Shown here in pieces: positions 1 to 5,060 of a stretch of DNA of 5,731 nt (positions are counted from its first letter, which is position 1; the number at the start of each line of letters is the position of its first letter). The DNA lies in assembly GCA_934589325.1 (NCBI GenBank), contig CAKTNU010000126.1, forward strand, positions 1 through 5,731. The letters are read 5' to 3'. The notes beneath the pieces were generated by a model. It did no database searches and was not told the origin of the DNA. It saw only the letters and a program-made list of their open reading frames with translations. This DNA comes from an uncultured Oscillospiraceae bacterium (GTDB lineage Bacteria; Bacillota_A; Clostridia; Oscillospirales; Oscillospiraceae). The position numbers and the translations under genes were made by a program.

Positions 1-1112
1 GCATCATGCTGCTGACATTTTATCTCACCTTCAACGTCGTCGGTCAGCGTCTGTCCGACTGGCTGGAGCTTGGTATAGATGCGCTGACGCACGCGGTAGA
101 TGCGGGGCTGACAGCATACGGCATAAACCCGGTCGTACATAGCCTGATCATTGACGGAATATTTGCCGGCGTAGGCAGCGTGCTTGTGTTTCTGCCGATA
201 ATCGTTACTCTGTTTTTCTTTCTGTCAATACTTGAGGATACCGGATATATGGCGAGAGTCGCGTTTGTGATGGATAAGCCGTTGAGAAAGATCGGCCTTT
301 CCGGGCGGAGCATAGTTCCGATGCTTATCGGCTTCGGCTGCTCGGTGCCGGCGATAATGGCAACACGTACCGTTTCGTCGGATCGGGATCGAAAAATGAC
401 CATCCTTCTCACGCCTTATATGAGCTGTTCGGCAAAAATATCCATCTATGCATTTTTTACAGCAGCGTTTTTCCCGCGGTACAGGGCGCTTGTGATGATA
501 TCGCTGTATCTGCTCGGCATACTCGTCGGCATTGCGGCGGCGCTCATAATGAACGGCACCGTGTTCCGCGGCAAGCCGGTGCCGTTCGTGATGGAGCTGC
601 CTAACTACCGTATGCCCAGCTTTAAAAGTGTGGCGCTGCTGCTGTGGGAAAAGGCGCGTGACTTTCTGCAGCGTGCATTCACGGTGATTTTTCTCGCGAC
701 TATAGTGATCTGGTTTCTCCAGAGTTTCGACACGCGGCTGAATGTGGTTGCCGACAGTGCGCAGAGCCTGCTCGCGCTCATTGGCCGGTGGATAGCGCCG
801 ATATTCGCGCCTCTCGGCTTTGCCGACTGGCGCTGTGCCACTGCGCTCATATCCGGACTTATAGCAAAGGAGTCAGTCGTCAGCACGCTTGAGGTGCTGC
901 TCGGCGGCACGGCGCTGTCTGCGATGTTCTCTGTAAGGGCGGCAGTGAGCTTTCTCGTGTTCACACTGCTGTACACGCCCTGTGTCGCTGCGATGGCGAC
1001 GATATGCCGGGAACTGAACTCTACAGTCAAGACTGTAGGTGTAGTGCTGATGCAGTGTGCCGTGGCATGGGCTGCAGCGTATATTGCCTACACTCTCGGA
1101 GGCCTGCTGTGA
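1..1112 (+). CDS. feoB: Ferrous iron transporter FeoB, C-terminal membrane portion (5' partial)
   Basis: FeoB is the GTP-driven inner-membrane Fe(II) importer. Only about 369 residues are visible. The reading frame is open from nucleotide 3, so the first ATG at 6 is internal and the N-terminal G domain lies upstream of the window; a full FeoB is usually 600-800 residues. Residues below are counted from that ATG. The Gate-type repeat shows GFGCSVPA at 109-116 followed by ATRT, and PYMSCSAKI at 137-145. The GLIAKES motif lies at 284-290, and a second Gate-type Cys sits in YTPC at 323-326. At least seven hydrophobic segments are visible, ending with a C-terminal helix. The TGA stop overlaps the ATG of the next gene, so the two are probably translationally coupled. 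No promoter is visible; iron (Fur or DtxR-type) control is common for the family but cannot be seen here. Identification is secure from the family motifs. Confidence 0.96.
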   Translation, partial: IMLLTFYLTFNVVGQRLSDWLELGIDALTHAVDAGLTAYGINPVVHSLIIDGIFAGVGSVLVFLPIIVTLFFFLSILEDTGYMARVAFVMDKPLRKIGLSGRSIVPMLIGFGCSVPAIMATRTVSSDRDRKMTILLTPYMSCSAKISIYAFFTAAFFPRYRALVMISLYLLGILVGIAAALIMNGTVFRGKPVPFVMELPNYRMPSFKSVALLLWEKARDFLQRAFTVIFLATIVIWFLQSFDTRLNVVADSAQSLLALIGRWIAPIFAPLGFADWRCATALISGLIAKESVVSTLEVLLGGTALSAMFSVRAAVSFLVFTLLYTPCVAAMATICRELNSTVKTVGVVLMQCAVAWAAAYIAYTLGGLL

Positions 1113-1279
1113 TGAGCTGGCTCGATTATGCACTGCTTGCAGCCGTCGTACTATGTATGTTTCTGGCCTTCCGTACATGGCACCGTTCACTGCGGAGCGG
1201 CAGCTGCTGCGGCTGTTCAGGTGATTGCGACCGCTGTACTGCCAGATGCAGTAGCTGCGGTAAAAAAGATAAAAAATAA
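1112..1279 (+). CDS. FeoB-associated Cys-rich membrane protein (55 aa)
   Basis: This small protein starts at the ATG that overlaps the feoB stop (TGATG). A GGAGG at 1098-1102, 9 nt upstream inside feoB, supports this start over earlier in-frame codons. Residues 6-20 form one hydrophobic helix, followed by a basic stretch (RTWHRSLR). The tail is Cys-rich, with C32, C33, C35, C39, C42, C46 and C49, including two CxxC pairs (39-42 and 46-49). It ends in Lys/Asp. Size, position and Cys pattern match the FeoB-associated Cys-rich membrane proteins often found after feoB in Firmicutes. They are thought to assist Fe(II) transport, perhaps by binding metal at the membrane face, but the exact role is not established. 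The strong hairpin begins at the nucleotide after the stop codon. Confidence 0.9.
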   Translation: MSWLDYALLAAVVLCMFLAFRTWHRSLRSGSCCGCSGDCDRCTARCSSCGKKDKK

Positions 1280-1319
1280 CCGAAAGCGGCCTGATTTGAT
1301 TAAATCAGGCCGCTTTCGG
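1280..1319 (-). terminator. Perfect 18-bp hairpin, intrinsic terminator best read on the minus strand
   Basis: The arms at 1280-1297 and 1302-1319 are perfectly complementary around a GATT loop. On the minus strand the hairpin is followed by a T-rich run (complement of 1261-1279, mostly A on the plus strand), as expected for Rho-independent termination of the SLOG gene. On the plus strand the hairpin is preceded by the A-run but followed by CTCAAAAAGG, with no U-tract. It may still serve the feoB operon as a weaker or 3'-end-stabilising structure. It starts directly after the stop of the Cys-rich gene. Confidence 0.8.
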
Positions 1320-1424
1320 CTCAAAAAGGCCACGCTTGCCGAGCGGGAAATATTTTTCCGGCGTATATGCTGCCGTAGAACATAGAACTGATCGGTCTCT
1401 GCCTAACTGCAAAAATTGCCGGGC
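1320..1424. other. Intergenic stretch between converging genes, no further feature seen
   Basis: About 105 bp separate the hairpin from the 3' end of the SLOG gene. It forms the 3' untranslated region of the minus-strand transcript. A short 5-bp dyad (GGAAA/TTTCC at 1346-1359) is the only structure noticed, and it is too weak to name. No RBS-supported small ORF was found. Confidence 0.4.
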
Positions 1425-1925
1425 TCAGATATCTATTATCAAGACCTGCAGCCCCTTACGGCGGGCGTAGACTATAGTGTTCATCGTGCCGCCGGGATGT
1501 CCGTCGAAGCAGGCCAGAAGGACGGAGCACGAATCGACCATGTACCGGTTGCGGGCCTGCATACAGTCCGGCGTGTAGCTGTGCTGCAGTATGCTGACTT
1601 CATCGCACTCGGAGAGCAGAGCCTCGTAACGTGCGCTTTGCTCGGCATTCCAGCGGTAAGACTGCGCGGCGCAGGGAATGGCGGCCTCAAGCGTCACATC
1701 GTGGTGTCTGCGGCGCAGATCTATTACCGCGGCGGCGAAATACATGTCGCAGCCAAGCGCCATGCCGCAGATGAAGTGACGGCAGCCAGCCTCGTATATC
1801 CCGTCAAGCCGGGCGGCTATCTCGTTTTTCAGCGCCGTACAGCGCGGGTCGTCCTCGTCCCGACCCCACGGGAGCTTTGCCGGGCGGTGCCCGGTGAAGC
1901 AGCAGCTTTTTTCTCGTTCGTGCAT
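1425..1925 (-). CDS. SLOG family protein (DUF1273 / YpsA-like)
   Basis: This 166-residue protein belongs to the SLOG superfamily of Rossmann-like nucleotide- or ligand-binding proteins. Diagnostic motifs are CCFTGHRP at residues 8-15, ICGMALGCDMYFA at 52-64, ARNRYMVD at 124-131, and FDGHPGGT at 140-147 followed by N149 and YA. Together they form the conserved glycine-rich ligand pocket of DUF1273 proteins. The length is normal for a single-domain member and no signal peptide or membrane segment is present, so it should be cytoplasmic. The ATG start is supported by GAGGT about 6 nt upstream on the minus strand. It is transcribed alone, convergent to the feoB operon and divergent from ribU, whose promoter lies about 50 bp from its start. 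B. subtilis YpsA is linked to cell division and stress, but many clostridial paralogues are uncharacterised, so the role here is unknown. Confidence 0.9.
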   Translation of the reverse strand: MHEREKSCCFTGHRPAKLPWGRDEDDPRCTALKNEIAARLDGIYEAGCRHFICGMALGCDMYFAAAVIDLRRRHHDVTLEAAIPCAAQSYRWNAEQSARYEALLSECDEVSILQHSYTPDCMQARNRYMVDSCSVLLACFDGHPGGTMNTIVYARRKGLQVLIIDI

Positions 1926-1975
1926 AGCTTACCTCGGATGACAGCAAAAATATCGTGCGGCCACTGCCGCGGGTA

Positions 1976-2004
1976 TTGACAACTGAAAATTACCGTGCTA
2001 TATT
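1976..2004 (+). promoter_or_regulatory. Near-consensus vegetative promoter for the ribU leader
   Basis: TTGACA at 1976-1981 and TATATT at 1999-2004 are separated by exactly 17 bp, a strong housekeeping-sigma match. Transcription would begin near 2011, just before the FMN aptamer starts at about 2014, so the mRNA begins almost directly with the riboswitch. Confidence 0.85.
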
Positions 2005-2013
2005 GTGCATGAA

Positions 2014-2120
2014 ATCTTCAGGGCAGGGTGAAATTCCCGACCGGCGGTAAAGTCCGCGAGCCGAAAGGCATGACCCGGTGCAACTCCGGGACCGACAGTA
2101 AAGTCTGGATGAAAGAAGAA
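2014..2120 (+). ncRNA. FMN riboswitch (RFN element) aptamer
   Basis: All hallmark conserved blocks are present: TCTTCAGGGCAGGGTGAAAT, CCGGCGGTAAAGTCCGCGAG, and ACCGACAGTAAAGTC followed by TGGATGAAAGAAGA. The closing stem pairs 2015-2019 (TCTTC) with 2115-2119 (GAAGA). The inner arms are 2026-2028/2036-2038, 2044-2047/2054-2057, 2060-2062/2067-2069 (GAAA loop), 2074-2078/2086-2090 and 2094-2096/2103-2105. The variable GAAA-capped arm is very short. FMN binding should stabilise the closing stem. With the intrinsic terminator downstream, the expected result is premature termination at high FMN, so ribU is expressed when flavin is scarce. Confidence 0.97.
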
Positions 2121-2164
2121 ATTATTTTATTTTAAATCATTTTCGCGATTTGAAATATAATTTC
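2118..2164 (+). promoter_or_regulatory. A/U-rich hairpin in the riboswitch expression platform
   Basis: Between the aptamer and the terminator, 2118-2125 (GAAATTAT) is perfectly complementary to 2157-2164 (ATAATTTC). Inside this, 2129-2138 pairs with 2147-2156 (10 bp with one G-U). Together they can form one long stem with a 3-nt bulge and an 8-nt loop. The outer arm uses the last two bases of the aptamer closing stem, so it may compete with ligand-bound P1. The pairing is seen directly; a switching role is an inference. Confidence 0.5.
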
Positions 2165-2184
2165 AATTTTATCCGTCCTGCCTG

Positions 2185-2216
2185 CCCGTGGAATCATCCA
2201 CGGGAATTTTTATTTT
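2185..2216 (+). terminator. Intrinsic terminator of the FMN riboswitch
   Basis: An 8-bp GC-rich stem (CCCGTGGA at 2185-2192, TCCACGGG at 2197-2204, loop ATCA) is followed by AATTTTTATTTT. It lies after the FMN aptamer and just before the ribU Shine-Dalgarno sequence, the standard place for a transcriptional OFF switch. The sequence CCTGCCC at 2181-2187 overlaps the 5' arm and is complementary to GGGCAGG at 2021-2027 in the aptamer, a candidate antiterminator pairing. Confidence 0.9.
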
Positions 2217-2230
2217 CAGGAGGAAAAACC

Positions 2231-2983
2231 ATGGAAACCTTAAAATTCGTCCTTGTCTGTGCCGCAGTATTCGCGGGGATACTCATCATTGCGTGGCTGT
2301 GCGAAAAACGCCTTACGCATGACCGGAAGCTCTTTTCCAGCACCCATTATATCAGCTATACTGCTGTCTTTGCAAGTATGGCCGGTGTTCTTATGCTGAT
2401 CGAGCTGCCTCTTTTTTTCGCCCCGTCGTTCTATAAACTCGACATCAGCGAACTGCCTGTGCTCATCTGCACCTTTTACCTCGGCCCCGTGGCCGGAGTT
2501 GTGGCGGAGCTGGTGAAGGTCCTGGTCAAGCTGCTGCTTAAGGGCACAACGACGGCCTATGTCGGGGACTTTGCCAATTTTGTTGTCGGCTGCTCGTTTG
2601 TCCTGCCGGCCAGCATCATCTATCACGCAAAGCCCGGCAAAAAGTCCGCGCTCATCGGTATGGGCGCCGGTACGCTGGTCATGACTGTGTTCGGCAGCGC
2701 CTTCAACGCAATATATCTCCTGCCGAAGTTTGCAGAGATGTTTGGCATGCCGCTCGACGCTATCGTCGGTATGGGCACAAAGGTCAACTCCGCGATAAAC
2801 AGTGTGTCGACTCTGGTGCTGTTTGCGGTAGTGCCGTTCAACCTGCTCAAGGGGGTCGCTGTCTCTGCACTCACATTCCTGCTGTATAAGCGTATTTCAC
2901 CGATCCTGCATAAGAATGACGAAAAAATGCTCAAGCGCCGGGAAAGACACGCCGCAGCCGCAGACAGCTCAGTGAAAAGTTGA
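2231..2983 (+). CDS. ribU: Riboflavin ECF transporter S component RibU
   Basis: RibU is the membrane substrate-binding subunit that captures riboflavin and docks on the shared EcfA-A'-T module, which is not encoded in this window. The 250-residue protein starts at the ATG at 2231, preceded by AGGAGG at 2218-2223. An upstream in-frame TTG at 2150 lies inside the leader and has no RBS. Recognisable features are LDISELPVL at 70-78, GPVAG at 85-89, GDFANF at 112-117 and PFNLLKG at 202-208, with about six hydrophobic segments typical of S components and an alanine-rich helix around residues 42-56. It differs from typical RibU proteins of about 190-210 residues by an extra N-terminal hydrophobic helix (6-23) and a charged C-terminal tail rich in Lys, Arg and Ala. 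The FMN riboswitch directly upstream supports flavin specificity. Its 3' end overlaps the opposing flippase gene by 53 bp, and no terminator follows it. Confidence 0.95.
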   Translation: METLKFVLVCAAVFAGILIIAWLCEKRLTHDRKLFSSTHYISYTAVFASMAGVLMLIELPLFFAPSFYKLDISELPVLICTFYLGPVAGVVAELVKVLVKLLLKGTTTAYVGDFANFVVGCSFVLPASIIYHAKPGKKSALIGMGAGTLVMTVFGSAFNAIYLLPKFAEMFGMPLDAIVGMGTKVNSAINSVSTLVLFAVVPFNLLKGVAVSALTFLLYKRISPILHKNDEKMLKRRERHAAAADSSVKS

Positions 2984-4244
2984 ATATCTCGCTGAAATAT
3001 ATCACGCCTATATATGCTGCCAGCGCGTATATGGGCAGCAGCCGCCATACGAGCAGCAGCCCGAGCAGGGCTTCAATAATGTTTATCCCCATGCTCCACA
3101 CCTGCTGCCCCAGCCCCTTGAGACAGCCGTCTACGGTCATATCCGTATACATCACAGGGATGAGCGGCGCGAGTATGCGGATATAACGCCCTGCCTCGGC
3201 GCTGCCGTATATTACGAGACCGAGCTTATCCGAGAATACGAACATGAACAGTGCCGCGCCGAAGGAAAACAGCAGGCTCATTTTCAGAAGCGAGCGTATC
3301 GCTCCTGCTATTCCCGCGTTGTCACGCTGTACCTGTGCCTCGGTCAGCTCCGGTACTATAAGCTCCGCCAGCGCTGACATAAGGCAGGCGGGGAAGCCGA
3401 TTATCGGCAGTACCATTCCCTGGATTATCCCGTACCCGGCGAGGGCACGGTCAGCCGAATATCCGGCGGCGCGCAGCCCCCGCGGGACGAGCAGATGCTG
3501 CATCGTGCTCAGCGCGCTCCTGGCATAGGCCGAGGCCGCGAGCGGCAGCGCTATTTTCAGCATACGCCCTGTCAGGCGCATGCAGTTCGGTGCGGCGCGG
3601 TAGTAGCTCCGCCGGTCCGCGGCGTAAAACAGCAGCATCAGCAGCGTCGAGAGAATGTCCGCCAGCAGCCTCCCGAGCGTTACGGCTGCACAGCTCTGTT
3701 CGATCTCCCCGCTAGGCACGCCGCGCAGAAAATACGCGACCAGCGCGATGCCTGCAAGCTGCTCCGCAAGGTGTATGAACGTCGGCTTCCAGACACGGCC
3801 GCAGGCTGTGAAGTAGCCGGAGAACGCGGCGCACAGAGAGATGCACGGCATACCCAGCGCCGATATGCGCAGAGAGCGGACCGTCCGTGCATCTCCGATG
3901 CACAGAAAGCCGATAGGCTCCGCCAGCAGCCACAGCACGAGCCCCGAAGCAATACCGAAAAACAGCGCATATGCGACACAGCGCAGCATCGCACTGCGCA
4001 CGCCGCCCGGATTTTCGCGCCCAAGCTCCTCGGATATCAGCCGTGTTGCCGCAAAGCGTATGCCGGAGATGGCGACTGTGGCACACAGAAAGCTGACCGA
4101 CAGCACGAGCTGATACAGCCCTATGCCGGCCTCGCCTATGCGCCCGACGAGCCACACCTGAAACGCCATTCCTATACAGCTCATCAGCAGCGACGAGCCT
4201 GTGAGCAGTGCGGTATTGACGATGAGTCTGCGTTTGCGTATCAT
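2931..4244 (-). CDS. SpoVB/MurJ-like lipid-linked oligosaccharide flippase (MOP superfamily)
   Basis: This 437-residue polytopic membrane protein has about 12 hydrophobic segments of the polysaccharide-flippase (MATE/MOP) fold. Family signs are an N-terminal basic start leading into TALLTGSSLLMSCIG (11-25), a QVWLVGRIGEAGIGLYQL segment (29-46), IALPLAASAYARSALSTMQH (231-250) with VPRGL after it, FPACLMSALAELIVPEL (284-300), and DGCLKGLGQQ (372-381). The last two resemble SpoVB-type proteins, which move lipid-linked cell-wall precursors across the membrane during spore cortex synthesis. It is shorter than B. subtilis SpoVB (about 518 aa) and lacks a long C-terminal extension, so a direct sporulation role is not certain and no symbol is given. 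The start is supported by GGAGGT (plus-strand 4251-4256) 6 nt before the ATG. It converges on ribU, overlapping by 53 bp, and is divergent from the YcxB-like gene. Confidence 0.88.
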   Translation of the reverse strand: MIRKRRLIVNTALLTGSSLLMSCIGMAFQVWLVGRIGEAGIGLYQLVLSVSFLCATVAISGIRFAATRLISEELGRENPGGVRSAMLRCVAYALFFGIASGLVLWLLAEPIGFLCIGDARTVRSLRISALGMPCISLCAAFSGYFTACGRVWKPTFIHLAEQLAGIALVAYFLRGVPSGEIEQSCAAVTLGRLLADILSTLLMLLFYAADRRSYYRAAPNCMRLTGRMLKIALPLAASAYARSALSTMQHLLVPRGLRAAGYSADRALAGYGIIQGMVLPIIGFPACLMSALAELIVPELTEAQVQRDNAGIAGAIRSLLKMSLLFSFGAALFMFVFSDKLGLVIYGSAEAGRYIRILAPLIPVMYTDMTVDGCLKGLGQQVWSMGINIIEALLGLLLVWRLLPIYALAAYIGVIYFSEIFNFSLSCLRLRRVFPGA

Positions 4245-4266
4245 GCGGCGACCTCCGGGATCATTT

Positions 4267-4296
4267 TTTATATAAATTTATGCGGAGTGCAGGCAA
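4267..4296 (-). promoter_or_regulatory. Candidate promoter of the flippase gene
   Basis: Read on the minus strand, TTGCCT (4296-4291) is followed 16 bp later by TATATA (4274-4269) or 18 bp later by TATAAA (4272-4267). Transcription would start near 4260, giving a leader of under 20 nt with the GGAGGT site inside. The -35 hexamer lies in one arm of the dyad at 4286-4311. Confidence 0.5.
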
Positions 4297-4419
4297 GTAT
4301 TTGCCTGCACTTTTGAGTCCGCGGCTGTCGAAACGATGCATATCGGAAATGACGATACGGGAGCGGGTGAAGCGTAGGACGGAAAGCTCGTCAGATACTT
4401 GCCTGCAGACGGCATTTAT
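4276..4419. repeat. Imperfect 25-bp inverted repeat bracketing the divergent intergenic region
   Basis: TGCAGGCAAGTAT at 4288-4300 is the exact reverse complement of ATACTTGCCTGCA at 4395-4407. Similarity continues outward for 12 bp at 8 of 12 positions (4276-4287 against 4408-4419), giving 21 of 25 matches. The repeats place the same TTGCCT -35-like hexamer in front of each divergent gene. The intervening 4312-4394 shows no recognisable feature. A small MITE-like element is an alternative reading, but no target duplication is evident. Confidence 0.55.
4286..4311. repeat. Perfect 11-bp inverted repeat overlapping the flippase -35 region
   Basis: AGTGCAGGCAA (4286-4296) and TTGCCTGCACT (4301-4311) flank a GTAT spacer. 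On the plus strand it is followed by only TTTTG, and no plus-strand gene ends nearby, so it is a poor terminator candidate. Its position over the -35 element of the minus-strand gene suggests an operator, but this is inferred. Confidence 0.6.
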
Positions 4420-4427
4420 GCTATTAT
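4399..4427 (+). promoter_or_regulatory. Candidate promoter of the YcxB-like gene
   Basis: TTGCCT at 4399-4404 and TATTAT at 4422-4427 are spaced by 17 bp. The predicted start near 4434 gives a leader of about 38 nt. The -35 hexamer sits in the same ATACTTGCCTGCA motif used on the opposite strand for the flippase promoter. Confidence 0.6.
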
Positions 4428-4471
4428 TCAATTAAATAAGTAAATAAGCTGGATAAGCCGGGGGGATAAGG

Positions 4472-4987
4472 ATGGAAGCTCTGTTCAGATGCGAGACCGT
4501 ATATACGAAGGAACTGGTGCAGGAATTTTACGAATATTGCTGTTTTAAGCGGCCGAGGTATCTCGTGTATCATACGATATTCGCGCTTGCTCTGGCCTTC
4601 TGGCTGTACATGCGGCTCAGCGGAGGAACTATCGGCTATCTTATCCCGATAGTGGTCCTTGCTTATTACGGGCTGATGCTGTACTACTATTACGCGTCGG
4701 TAAACCTCTTCATGAAGCGCGGCCGTGAGCTCACCAAGAGCGGCGTAATGCGGACACAGACAGTCGTTTACAATGACCGCATAGAGTACTCCAACGGCTC
4801 GGGAGAGCCCGTTGAGCTATCGTATGACGAGATCGGCAGTGTGTTCTGCACGAAAAACGTCATTGCCGTGAGATCCAAAGCCAAGCTCGTGTATATGCTC
4901 CAAAAGGACGGCTTCAGCCTAGGTACTGCAGACGATTTTCTTGAGTTCCTTCGGGAGAAGGGAATGTATAAAAAGAAAAAAGTGTAA
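4472..4987 (+). CDS. YcxB-like family membrane protein
   Basis: The 171-residue protein has a short N-terminal cytoplasmic segment (FRCETVYTKELVQEFYEYCCF, with a Lys/Arg-rich end near 26-29). Two transmembrane helices follow at about 33-49 and 54-75, the second ending in a run of Tyr. The C-terminal cytoplasmic domain contains TVVYNDRIEY (97-106), an ELSYDEIGSVF segment (115-125), and LVYMLQKDGF (139-148). The tail is strongly basic (YKKKKV). This is the usual architecture of the YcxB-like domain, where two helices precede a PH-like beta-rich domain. The function of the family is not known, and no catalytic residues are evident. The start is supported by a G-rich GGGGGGAT site at 4460-4467, about 6 nt upstream. 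It is transcribed away from the flippase, and the deacetylase gene follows in the same direction after 72 bp with its own likely promoter. Confidence 0.75.
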   Translation: MEALFRCETVYTKELVQEFYEYCCFKRPRYLVYHTIFALALAFWLYMRLSGGTIGYLIPIVVLAYYGLMLYYYYASVNLFMKRGRELTKSGVMRTQTVVYNDRIEYSNGSGEPVELSYDEIGSVFCTKNVIAVRSKAKLVYMLQKDGFSLGTADDFLEFLREKGMYKKKKV

Positions 4988-5000
4988 TTTAAACTAATTC

Positions 5001-5029
5001 TTGTAAAAAGAACTTAAATATGATAACAT
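5001..5029 (+). promoter_or_regulatory. Candidate promoter of the polysaccharide deacetylase gene
   Basis: TTGTAA at 5001-5006 and TAACAT at 5024-5029 are spaced by 17 bp, and TGA directly before the -10 makes an extended -10 (TGN). The expected start is near 5036. The strongly A/T-rich stretch 4985-5045 contrasts with the GC-rich genes on either side, as expected for a promoter. Confidence 0.55.
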
Positions 5030-5060
5030 TATGGCAGTAAAAATGTGGAGGCTGCCATAA
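5029..5060 (+). promoter_or_regulatory. Inverted repeat framing the Shine-Dalgarno of the deacetylase gene
   Basis: TTATGGCAG (5029-5037) is perfectly complementary to CTGCCATAA (5052-5060). The 14-nt loop contains the GGAGG ribosome binding site (5047-5051), and the last paired base is the A of the ATG start. It could be an RNA hairpin that controls translation or a DNA operator just after the -10. The structure is seen; a function is inferred. Confidence 0.55.

Noticed and set aside
1957..1970. Short GCGGC-CACT-GCCGC dyad upstream of the SLOG gene
   Set aside because: A 5-bp stem with no U-tract and no repeat elsewhere in the window is expected by chance in GC-rich DNA.
1416..1979. Plus-strand open frame of 187 codons opposite the SLOG gene
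   Set aside because: The minus-strand frame carries the full set of conserved SLOG motifs and a good RBS; the plus frame has neither.
2150..2230. Extended ribU start at the in-frame TTG at 2150
   Set aside because: It lies in the riboswitch expression platform, runs through the terminator, and has no RBS; the ATG at 2231 has a perfect AGGAGG.
4287..4315. Plus-strand intrinsic terminator (hairpin followed by TTTT)
   Set aside because: The T-run is only about four to five bases long counting the stem end, and no plus-strand gene ends upstream within 1.3 kb; operator or promoter overlap explains it better.
3495..4316. Plus-strand open frame of 273 codons opposite the flippase gene
   Set aside because: Its translation is low-complexity Arg, Gln, Ala and His without domains, and it arises from the GC-biased codon use of the opposing membrane protein.
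5031..5060. A 9-codon leader ORF (ATG at 5031 to TAA at 5058-5060) overlapping the deacetylase ATG as TAATG
   Set aside because: It has no Shine-Dalgarno and the predicted transcription start lies at or after its ATG, so it is probably a by-product of the inverted repeat.
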